Virus record (IMG/VR): IMGVR_UViG_3300042453_004721
Location: 1 to 21,010 of that record
DNA from: a virus
DNA length: 21,010 nucleotides
Strand: one strand, 5' to 3'
Shown here: positions 14,669 through 20,808 of the stretch, in pieces
Layout: every line of letters begins with the position of its first letter
How positions within the stretch are numbered: the stretch's first letter is position 1
The notes under the pieces: model-generated
The model's input: only the letters and a program-made list of their open reading frames with translations
Told to the model about the DNA's origin: nothing
Database searches by the model: none
Program-made: the position numbers and the translations under genes

Positions 14669-15496
14669 TTAGATTTTGGCGAATGCGGGAATGGTCAGCG
14701 GTTGAGCATCAGTCGGAAAACCGGGCCATAACCCAGAACCAAGGCACGATTTGTACGTCTCCAAGTCCGTTTTGTAAGCAACTCGGCCTGCGTCGACAAA
14801 TTCGTCGGTAGCGACAAATACCTGCACCAGGTACGGAGGTTCCTTTTCGACCGCAATAAAAACAAACGATTCCGCGGGGTGCCGCAAAGTGCGTAATGCG
14901 TCGAGGTAAAACGCAGCTTGAACGTGATACCGGTATTTCCACGCGTCGCGTTGAAACGCATCGGCGCTGGCGTTTAGCGTAGTTTTGAGGTCGACCGCTA
15001 ACATGTCGACGGTCACCTGATCCGGCCGCGCGCGGCATTTGACGCCGGTGTCGGTGTCAGTCCAATACAGCGACATCTCCGCGGTCGAGGCGTATCCGCC
15101 GGCCAGAATGCGGCCCGCAGTTGGGTGATCATGCACGGCCTCGGCGATTCGGACCAGTTCGGCGTGCTCGTCGCGCGTCACCGGTTCGCGGCTGCCCGCT
15201 TCACGGACAAACGCGTCCCACGCTTCTTTTCCGGCTTTTGTGCGCCGGTCGATGTCGCCCGGCACGATCGCGGTTTCTTTGGGGACGTTATCCCACTCGA
15301 GCGTGTAAAGGTGGACCAAAGTTCCCCAACGCTGGGCCGGAGTGCGGCCTTCCGGGGGCGCAGTCAGTCGGGCGTGATACACCGCCGGAGCGCGGCGGAT
15401 GAGGTCGAGGCCGTGCTTCGAAACGCGGGTTTTGTCCGCGTGGTACTCGACCGCGGGTAGGTTTTCGACGATTTTGTTTTCGGTTGTTGATGTCAT
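14669..15496 (-). CDS. PD-(D/E)XK exonuclease, RecE/YqaJ-like
   Basis: The ATG at 15496 gives 275 aa; a longer frame to 15574 would run through the operator. The core matches phage RecE/YqaJ-type nucleases: SKHGLDLIRRAPAVYHARL, then WGTLVHLYTLE with His62, then Glu140, RPD with Asp159, and VDLKTT with Asp169 and Lys171 forming the D-x-K of the PD-(D/E)XK fold, and a later helix with YRYHVQAAFYLDAL. It should resect double-stranded DNA ends 5' to 3' using Mg2+, feeding the annealase encoded 12 bp downstream. Expression would come from the minus-strand promoter in the 15525-15553 interval, with a leader of about 22 nt. It has no signal peptide. Confidence 0.85.
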   Translation of the reverse strand: MTSTTENKIVENLPAVEYHADKTRVSKHGLDLIRRAPAVYHARLTAPPEGRTPAQRWGTLVHLYTLEWDNVPKETAIVPGDIDRRTKAGKEAWDAFVREAGSREPVTRDEHAELVRIAEAVHDHPTAGRILAGGYASTAEMSLYWTDTDTGVKCRARPDQVTVDMLAVDLKTTLNASADAFQRDAWKYRYHVQAAFYLDALRTLRHPAESFVFIAVEKEPPYLVQVFVATDEFVDAGRVAYKTDLETYKSCLGSGLWPGFPTDAQPLTIPAFAKI

Positions 15497-15524
15497 ATTT
15501 TTTGCCCGGTTTTTGGGCGTTGGC

Positions 15525-15567
15525 ATTTCAATCTGAACTTGCAAGGGTGCAAGCAATTTTTTATCGT
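15525..15567. promoter_or_regulatory. Divergent promoter with operator CTTGC-N6-GCAAG
   Basis: An inverted repeat with 5-bp arms lies at 15538-15553. The plus strand has TTGCAA then, 16-17 bp later, TTATCG/TATCGT as -10, placing the start at about 15573, i.e. on the ATG of the regulator gene. The minus strand has TTGCAC then, 16 bp later, TGAAAT, placing the exonuclease start near 15518. One bound protein could block both. Confidence 0.55.
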
Positions 15568-15572
15568 AGAGC

Positions 15573-15761
15573 ATGAGTTTGACCAGTTCGACCGCAATTC
15601 TTGCGGCATTAGACGCTCAAAGAAAGGCACTTCCGATAAGTCGGAAAAAATGGCTGCGGGCTGCACGTGTCGCGGAGTCGACTTTTTACCGGTGGCAAGC
15701 TGGGCGCACTGAACCGACTTTTCGCACGCTGCAACGACTTGAACGTGCGCTGGTGAAATGA
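15573..15761 (+). CDS. Cro/CI-like HTH regulator, 62 aa
   Basis: The 62-aa product is essentially one DNA-binding domain: ISRKKWLRAARVAESTFYRWQAGRTEPTFRTLQRLERAL, with a helix, a turn at the ESTFYRW recognition helix, and the 'G-R-x-EP-x-x-x-TL-x-x-L-x-x-AL' ending typical of Cro/CI-type HTH proteins. It lacks a dimerisation or cleavage domain, so it resembles Cro more than CI. The gene abuts the operator at 15538 and is first in an operon with the helicase (ATGA overlap) and nuclease. I infer that it binds the CTTGC-N6-GCAAG repeats and controls its own operon, the recombination genes and the small-gene operon. Its predicted transcript is leaderless. Confidence 0.75.
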   Translation: MSLTSSTAILAALDAQRKALPISRKKWLRAARVAESTFYRWQAGRTEPTFRTLQRLERALVK

Positions 15762-17143
15762 CGCTGCGGCCGTACCAGGAGGAGGCCATCAGCGCAGTCC
15801 GTGCGGCGTTTGCTGCGGGGCGCCGTGCGCCTCTTTTAGTTGCCCCGACGGGCGCCGGGAAAACCGTCATGTTTTGCTACGTCACGCAGGGAGCCAAAGC
15901 AAAGGGGCGCCGGGTTATGATCCTGGCGCACCGGGCCGAGCTTCTTGACCAAACGTCCCGCGCGTTGATGGGGTTGGGAATTTCCCACGGCATGATCGCC
16001 GCGGGCCGCACGGCAGACCGCACCGAGGCCGTGCAGGTCGCCGGGGTGCAGACGCTGGTGCGGCGTCTGGGCAACACGCCACCGCCGGACTTGCTCGTCA
16101 TCGATGAGGCCCATCACGCTGCGGCCGGGAGTTGGCGCGCGATTGTGCAGGCGTTCCCGGCGGCAAAGATTCTTGGCGTAACGGCGACTCCAGAACGACT
16201 CGACGGGAAAGGGCTGGGCGATGTGTTTGATGACCTCATCCGCGGACCGGAAGTGGCGGACCTCATTACTGCGGGGTTTTTGTCGCGGCCCGTGTACTAC
16301 GCCCCGACAACGGCGAGCTTGGACGGCGTTCGGACCACCGCGGGCGATTACAACAAGGCGGACATTGAGCAGGCCGTTAACCGGCCGACCATCACGGGAG
16401 ACGCAGTGACGCACTACCGGCGACTGTGCGCAGGTGTCCCGGCTATCGCGTTTTGCGCTTCGATTGCGCATGCCGAAAACGTCGCGGCAAATTTTCGCGA
16501 GGCGGGCTTTCGGTGGGGCGTGATCGACGGCACGATGACTCCCGAGGTCCGGCGGCAGGCTGTCGCCGACCTTGGCACGGGCGCACTGCATGGCCTCTCT
16601 TCGTGTGAGATTGTTAGCGAGGGGTTTGACCTGCCGTGCGTTACGGCGGCGATTTTATTGCGGCCGACCAAATCGTTGGCGCTGTACCTGCAACAAGTCG
16701 GGCGCGTGCTGCGGCCGCATCCGGGAAAACAAAATGCGGTCATACTTGATCACGTGGGCAACGTGCTCCGCCACGGATTGGCGGAGGAACTGCGGGGGTG
16801 GTCACTTGAGGGCGCAGGGGAGCGTCGGCAAAAACGCACGGCGGATGACGGCATAAAAAACCGGCAATGCCCCGCCTGCTATGCGGTCCATGCGCCCGGG
16901 CTGGTTTGCCCGTTGTGCGGGCATGAGTATGAGGCCAAAGGCCGCCAGGTGGAGGAAGTCGCCGGCGAACTTGAGCAACTCGACGCCGAGCGGTTGGCTG
17001 CAGTCAGAAAACACAAAGCGCAAGGCAAGGCGCGGACGCTTGGCGAGCTGATCGCACTTGGCCGCGCGCGCGGATACAAAAACCCAACTGCATGGGCGAG
17101 CTATGTCTTCACCGCGCGGCAAAAACGGGGGGTGCCGGTATGA
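15758..17143 (+). CDS. SF2 DEAD/DEAH-box helicase with zinc ribbon, RadD/YejH-like
   Basis: This 461-aa protein has the full SF2 set: LRPYQEEAI (Q-motif region, 3-11), Walker A APTGAGKT (29-36), DEAH (116-119), VTATPER (motif III), then PAIAFCASIAHAEN and EGFDLPCVTAAILLRPTKS, and QQVGRVLR (motif VI, about 312-319). A four-Cys zinc ribbon (Cys371, 374, 384, 387) follows, and then a helical C-terminus. Family knowledge: RadD/YejH-type and phage relatives act on branched or damaged DNA, and phage versions serve replication or recombination. The start overlaps the regulator's stop by ATGA, and the end overlaps the VRR-NUC gene's start by ATGA. DNA unwinding or translocation is likely; the substrate is unknown. 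Confidence 0.9.
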   Translation: MTLRPYQEEAISAVRAAFAAGRRAPLLVAPTGAGKTVMFCYVTQGAKAKGRRVMILAHRAELLDQTSRALMGLGISHGMIAAGRTADRTEAVQVAGVQTLVRRLGNTPPPDLLVIDEAHHAAAGSWRAIVQAFPAAKILGVTATPERLDGKGLGDVFDDLIRGPEVADLITAGFLSRPVYYAPTTASLDGVRTTAGDYNKADIEQAVNRPTITGDAVTHYRRLCAGVPAIAFCASIAHAENVAANFREAGFRWGVIDGTMTPEVRRQAVADLGTGALHGLSSCEIVSEGFDLPCVTAAILLRPTKSLALYLQQVGRVLRPHPGKQNAVILDHVGNVLRHGLAEELRGWSLEGAGERRQKRTADDGIKNRQCPACYAVHAPGLVCPLCGHEYEAKGRQVEEVAGELEQLDAERLAAVRKHKAQGKARTLGELIALGRARGYKNPTAWASYVFTARQKRGVPV

Positions 17144-17478
17144 GCGAAAAACTTTTGCAAGCGCAAATCATGCGCGAGCTGGGCAGTCGGCCGGACGTGC
17201 GCATTTTTCGGAACCAGGTTGGCACGTACCGACTCGAGGACGGGCGCGTAATTACCTCGGGGCTTTGCAAAGGTTCCGCGGACCTTGTCGGGTGGCAAAC
17301 CGTTACCATCACGCAAGATATGGTTGGCAAGCAGGCCGCGGTTTTTCTTTCGGTCGAGGTCAAAGGAGAACGTACTCGGGTCACGCCGGAGCAAAAAAAT
17401 TGGGCGGCGTTTGTCAAAAAATGCGGCGGCAAAGCTGTAATTGCTAGGAGTTTACAAGACGCGGAAAAAATCTTGTAA
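17140..17478 (+). CDS. VRR-NUC domain nuclease
   Basis: Starting at the ATG at 17140 (ATGA overlap with the helicase), the 112-aa protein is a single VRR-NUC domain: N-terminal helix, IFRNQVGTYRLEDG, GSADLVGW with Asp48, then SVEVKGE with Glu73 and Lys75, and PEQKNWAAFV with Gln85. These are the PD-(D/E)XK-type catalytic residues. Phage VRR-NUC proteins are thought to be Holliday-junction or structure-specific nucleases, often beside helicases as here. The coupling suggests the helicase and nuclease act on the same DNA structure. The stop codon lies within a 9-bp inverted repeat (17451-17479). Confidence 0.87.
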   Translation: MSEKLLQAQIMRELGSRPDVRIFRNQVGTYRLEDGRVITSGLCKGSADLVGWQTVTITQDMVGKQAAVFLSVEVKGERTRVTPEQKNWAAFVKKCGGKAVIARSLQDAEKIL

Positions 17479-17479
17479 A
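17451..17479. repeat. 9-bp perfect inverted repeat around the VRR-NUC stop codon
   Basis: TTTACAAGA at 17451-17459 and TCTTGTAAA at 17471-17479 are separated by 11 bases. The stop codon lies in the right arm. No U-run follows on either strand, so it is not a classical terminator. It lies 5 bp before the operator at 17484, and might be an mRNA end-stabilising hairpin or a second binding site. Confidence 0.7.
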
Positions 17480-17483
17480 AAAA

Positions 17484-17514
17484 CGCTTGCAAACATGCAA
17501 GCGGCGGCTAGAGT
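17484..17514 (+). promoter_or_regulatory. Promoter with operator CGCTTGC-N6-GCAAGCG before the 61-aa gene
   Basis: The perfect 7-bp-arm inverted repeat at 17484-17503 includes a TTGCAA -35 (17487-17492); 16 bp on is TAGAGT (17509-17514) as -10. The predicted start, near 17521, coincides with the ATG at 17522, so the mRNA would be leaderless. The arrangement of arm, -35 and spacer is the same as at 13813. Confidence 0.6.
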
Positions 17515-17521
17515 GGTGCGC

Positions 17522-17707
17522 ATGACAACCACCATTTGCGATCCCAAAGACAAAAACACCCTTTTCGTTTACGTAAAAGAAAACAACCGCCTGACTCCAA
17601 AAGGCTACGTGCACTGCGTTTCGGCGACTGAATGGCAGGTTTACAACGCATCCGGCGAGTTTTTGGACTGGGCACCATCAAAGGCGGCGGCAATTGCCGC
17701 CCTGTAA
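17522..17707 (+). CDS. 61-aa orphan protein, independent transcription unit
   Basis: I chose the ATG at 17522 because it lies just downstream of the promoter; a frame from 17441 would run into the upstream gene and through the operator. The product is TTTICDPKDKNTLFVYVKEN, then RLTPKGYVHCVSATEWQVYNASGEFLDWAPSKAAAIAAL: beta strands followed by a helix, with two Cys. There is no known domain. It has its own operator-controlled promoter and a strong terminator 18 bp after its stop, the layout of a phage cargo (moron-type) or immediate-early gene. The function is unknown; candidates include a host-takeover or anti-defence protein, but nothing identifies one. Confidence 0.75.
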   Translation: MTTTICDPKDKNTLFVYVKENNRLTPKGYVHCVSATEWQVYNASGEFLDWAPSKAAAIAAL

Positions 17708-17725
17708 AACCAACGACAACAACCC

Positions 17726-17755
17726 GCCCCCGGCCAAAACCGGGGGCTTTTTTTT
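17726..17755 (+). terminator. Strong intrinsic terminator
   Basis: Perfect 8-bp GC arms (GCCCCCGG at 17726-17733, CCGGGGGC at 17740-17747) with a CCAAAA loop are followed by eight T (17748-17755). It ends the 61-aa gene's transcript, and its T-run stops only 4 bases before the primase-helicase ATG at 17760. Confidence 0.93.
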
Positions 17756-17759
17756 ACGC

Positions 17760-20372
17760 ATGATTGACTTCGACCGTATCAACGCAGCGGCGCTGCCGTG
17801 CTTGTTGGAACTGTGCCAGCGGTGGCTTCCCGGGGGGCATCGCGAGGGGGCCGAGTACAAAGCCGGGTCACTTGCCGGGGAAAAGGGCCGCAGTCTGTCC
17901 ATTAACTTGCGCACCGGCGTCTGGCGCGATTTTGCCGGGGACACCGGGGGAAGCGATCCGGTGAGCCTACTCGCGGCCGTCCGCGGCGGGTCCATGGCGG
18001 ATGCCGCGCGCGAACTCGATCAGGAATTGAGCGTAGGGGGCGTGCAGGCGCGGCCGGCACCGCTAACGCCGACAAACCGCGAGGACTGGGAACCGATGGC
18101 GCACGCGCCCGGAGACGCACCGGCATGCGAGCGGCGGCATTTTAAATTTGGTGACCCTGCGCACGCGTGGGAGTACCGGGACGCAGCGGGAAAGCTGGTC
18201 GGGTACGTTTGCCGGTTTGACGCGGAGGGGCGCAAAGAGGTTTTGCCGATCACGTGGTGCCGACACGTGAGCGGACGCGAGGCGTGGCGCTGGAAATCGT
18301 TTCGGAAGCAGCGGCCGCTTTACGGGCTGCCGCGGCTTGCGGCTGCACCGGGCGCGACTGTGCTTTTGGTGGAGGGGGAAAAATGCGCCGATGCCGCTCA
18401 AGCGGTTTTGCCATCTGCCGTGGTCTTGTCATGGCCCGGGGGGTGCAAGGCAGTGCGGTTTGCCGATTGGGGCGCATTGCAGGGGCGCCGCGTGGTCATC
18501 TGGCCCGATGCGGACGAACCGGGGCGCAAAGCCGGGGAAACCATTGCCGCAACACTCGAAAGCATCGCAAACGCCTGCACGGTGCTGCGGGTCGAAGGGC
18601 CCGAAGGGTGGGATGTGGCGGATGCCATCGCCGAAGGGTGGGACGCTGCGCGCATCCGAGAATTTATCAAGGCCGGAGGGGCTGCGGAAAAAACCGGGGC
18701 AAAAGAATTTAATCCCCCAGAATACGACGAACCGCCGGCTGACTACTTAACGGAGGAACCGATCGTCCGCGCGCCGGACCCGGAGGAACCGTTTCGGATC
18801 CTTGGCCACGCCGACGGCACGTTTTATTACTGCCCGGCGGACACGCAGCAGGTTGTCGGGTTGCAGGCACCCCAGCACCGAAAGCTGGAACTGTTGCAGC
18901 TTGCGCCTGCACAGTACTGGGAAGCGACTTACCCGGCAAAAGACGGGGCCGATTGGTTTGCCGCGGCCAACAGCTTGATCCAACGGGCAAAGCGCGTTGA
19001 TTTTGACCCGAGTCTTGTCCGCGGCCGGGGCGCATGGCTTGACGAGGGGCGCGTCGTTTTTCACGCTGGAACGCGCCTTTTAGTTGATGGGCAGGAAACG
19101 GCGCTTGATGCGCATTCAAGCAGGTGGACTTATCAAAAGGGGCGACGGCTTGACGCGGAACTTGTGCAGCCGTTGCGCTCGCCTGAGTCGGGGAAACTGC
19201 TGGAGCTGACCGGGTGCTTTCAATTCAGAAACCCGCTTGACGCAAAACTTTTGGCAGGGTGGCTTGCGTTGGCACCCATCTGCGGGGCTCTTGAGTGGCG
19301 TCCGCACCTTTGGCTGACCGGCCCCGCGGGCACGGGCAAAACGTGGATCCTAGACAACGTGGTCCGGCCGGTTTTAGGCAACTGCGCGTTGTACGTGCAG
19401 AGTGTGACGACCGAAGCCGGGATCCGGCAGCTTCTTGGGTGCGATGCGTTGCCGGTGGTGTTTGACGAGGCCGAGGCGGAGCGCGAGGCGGACCAGCGAA
19501 GGATGCAGGCGGTGCTGATTCTGGCCCGGCAGGCGTCCCGCGAAAGCGACGGGCGCATCGCGAAAGGCACCGCAGGTGGACAGGCGCTCACCTGGCACGT
19601 GCGGTCGTGTTTCTTGTTTTCCAGCATCGGCATCGCCGCCACCCAACGCGCGGACCTCAGCCGTGTCACTGTGTTGGACCTAGTGCCGGAACACCAACGC
19701 AAGGTGGACCGATTTTCCGAGGCTCTCGAGTTGTGGAAACAGACCGTCCGCGCGCCGGAGTGGGCCGCAGCTTTGCGGGCGCGATCGCTAGCACTTGCGC
19801 CGGTGATCGCGGCAAACTGCGCCGTTTTTAAAAATGCAGTGTTGGATCACCTGGGCAACCAACGCGACGCCGACCAGGTGGGCGCATTGCTCGCGGGGGC
19901 GTACAGCCTTACATCCGGCGGGCGCATTACGCCAGAGGCGGCCGCGGAATGGTGCGCACGGCAGGATTGGAGCGCATTCAGGAGCGCGGACACCGAGCGC
20001 GACGAGGCGCAGTGCCTAGCGCATCTGCTGGAGGCGCACGTGATGGTGGACCTTGACCGCCGGGGACCTGCCCGCACAACGCTTGGGGAGTTAGTCCGGC
20101 AGGCAATTAGCGTCCGTTGGGAGAGCGAATCGGCGGAGCTGGCACGGCAGGCACTGGCGCGGTTTGGTGTCGGCGTGCGCACCGAGGGGCTGGATGTTGC
20201 GAACAGCCACGACGAACTGCGGCGCATTTACCGAGAGACGCCGTTTTGCGACAAGTGGAGAGACCAGCTTAAGCGCATCGACGGGGCACGCGAACTGGCA
20301 GCGACCCGGATTAACGGGGTGATGAAGCGGGCAGTGCGGCTTCCGTTTGCGGTAATGGGCCTGGAGGGCTGA
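17760..20372 (+). CDS. Primase-helicase: Toprim plus AAA/SF3-like ATPase
   Basis: From the ATG at 17760 the protein is 870 aa; an upstream in-frame start at 17694 would read through the terminator, so I rejected it. Order: an N-terminal CHC2-like segment (about 20-85) with KGRSLSINLRTGVWRDFAGDTGGSDPVSLLAA but without the zinc Cys residues; a Toprim domain (about 195-310) with LLVEGEKCADAA, VVIWPDADEPGRKA and WDVADAI; a linker; and an ATPase domain with Walker A LTGPAGTGKTWIL (about 519-531) and Walker B VVFDEAE (Asp about 569), then a Ser-rich sensor region. It probably primes and unwinds at the phage origin. The helicase resembles DUF927-type/SF3-like phage proteins. The start has no separate Shine-Dalgarno; only the GGGGGC of the terminator arm lies at a plausible distance. 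Confidence 0.88.
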   Translation: MIDFDRINAAALPCLLELCQRWLPGGHREGAEYKAGSLAGEKGRSLSINLRTGVWRDFAGDTGGSDPVSLLAAVRGGSMADAARELDQELSVGGVQARPAPLTPTNREDWEPMAHAPGDAPACERRHFKFGDPAHAWEYRDAAGKLVGYVCRFDAEGRKEVLPITWCRHVSGREAWRWKSFRKQRPLYGLPRLAAAPGATVLLVEGEKCADAAQAVLPSAVVLSWPGGCKAVRFADWGALQGRRVVIWPDADEPGRKAGETIAATLESIANACTVLRVEGPEGWDVADAIAEGWDAARIREFIKAGGAAEKTGAKEFNPPEYDEPPADYLTEEPIVRAPDPEEPFRILGHADGTFYYCPADTQQVVGLQAPQHRKLELLQLAPAQYWEATYPAKDGADWFAAANSLIQRAKRVDFDPSLVRGRGAWLDEGRVVFHAGTRLLVDGQETALDAHSSRWTYQKGRRLDAELVQPLRSPESGKLLELTGCFQFRNPLDAKLLAGWLALAPICGALEWRPHLWLTGPAGTGKTWILDNVVRPVLGNCALYVQSVTTEAGIRQLLGCDALPVVFDEAEAEREADQRRMQAVLILARQASRESDGRIAKGTAGGQALTWHVRSCFLFSSIGIAATQRADLSRVTVLDLVPEHQRKVDRFSEALELWKQTVRAPEWAAALRARSLALAPVIAANCAVFKNAVLDHLGNQRDADQVGALLAGAYSLTSGGRITPEAAAEWCARQDWSAFRSADTERDEAQCLAHLLEAHVMVDLDRRGPARTTLGELVRQAISVRWESESAELARQALARFGVGVRTEGLDVANSHDELRRIYRETPFCDKWRDQLKRIDGARELAATRINGVMKRAVRLPFAVMGLEG

Positions 20373-20378
20373 GGTCGC

Positions 20379-20504
20379 CGCGCGTATGCGTACACGGGCG
20401 CGCGTACACACGCACGCGCGATCACGCACGCGTACAGGCGCACGGGCGGGTACGCACGCACGCGTACACGGGCACGCGCGATCACGCGTACGCGTACGCA
20501 CGCG
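20379..20504. repeat. CG/TA-rich alternating purine-pyrimidine repeat tract
   Basis: The tract is made largely of CGCG, CGTACAC and CACGC elements. A 16-bp direct repeat, GCACGCGCGATCACGC, occurs at 20412-20427 and 20472-20487, and CGTACACGGGC occurs at 20389-20399 and 20463-20473. Alternation breaks at a few GG or GAT steps. Such sequence can form Z-DNA or cruciforms under negative supercoiling. Confidence 0.8.
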
Positions 20505-20621
20505 AGGATTTTGCAAAACCGAGGGGGGTGTTTGCGGCGTTTGCAAACACATAACCTACACAAACACAGAGGCTTCTGCGTTCTGTTTGCAGTTTTGCGG
20601 ATTTTGCGGGGGCATATACCT

Positions 20622-20672
20622 CACATGTGTGTGTGTGTGCGCACGTATACGCGTGTGTGTGCGCGTGTGCGC
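20622..20672. repeat. 51-bp perfect alternating purine-pyrimidine tract
   Basis: Every step from 20622 to 20672 alternates pyrimidine and purine, made of TG, CG, CA and TA dinucleotides, ending at a CC at 20672-20673. This is one of the clearest Z-DNA-prone sequences in the window, and it lies just before the AT-rich patch. Confidence 0.9.
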
Positions 20673-20772
20673 CTGCACACATACATGAACCTTCTCTCTA
20701 ATTTTGCAAAATATGTATGTATAGAGAGAGAAACACTCTGTAGGACAACGATTTAAGGTGTCTGCAACGGCC

Positions 20773-20808
20773 GCAAAACAACCGCAAAATCCAGCAAACA
20801 GTCGCAAA
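20773..20808 (+). repeat. Phased GCAAA repeats (iteron-like)
   Basis: GCAAA begins at 20773, 20784, 20794 and 20804, i.e. steps of 11, 10 and 10 bp, close to one DNA turn; a GCAAC at 20764 extends the series. The inverse TTTGC motif is repeated upstream (20514, 20535, 20544, 20590, 20598 and 20607 for the final C). Equal helical phase would place bound proteins on one face, as at iteron-type origins. Confidence 0.6.

Noticed and set aside
15836-16591. Minus-strand frame of 251 aa
   Set aside because: It is antisense to the helicase, which has complete SF2 motifs; no domain is visible in the shadow.
20386-20688. Plus-strand frame of 100 aa in the repeat block
   Set aside because: It translates alternating CG/CA/TG repeats into Arg/His/Thr/Cys low-complexity sequence and has no ribosome site; the tract is better read as noncoding.
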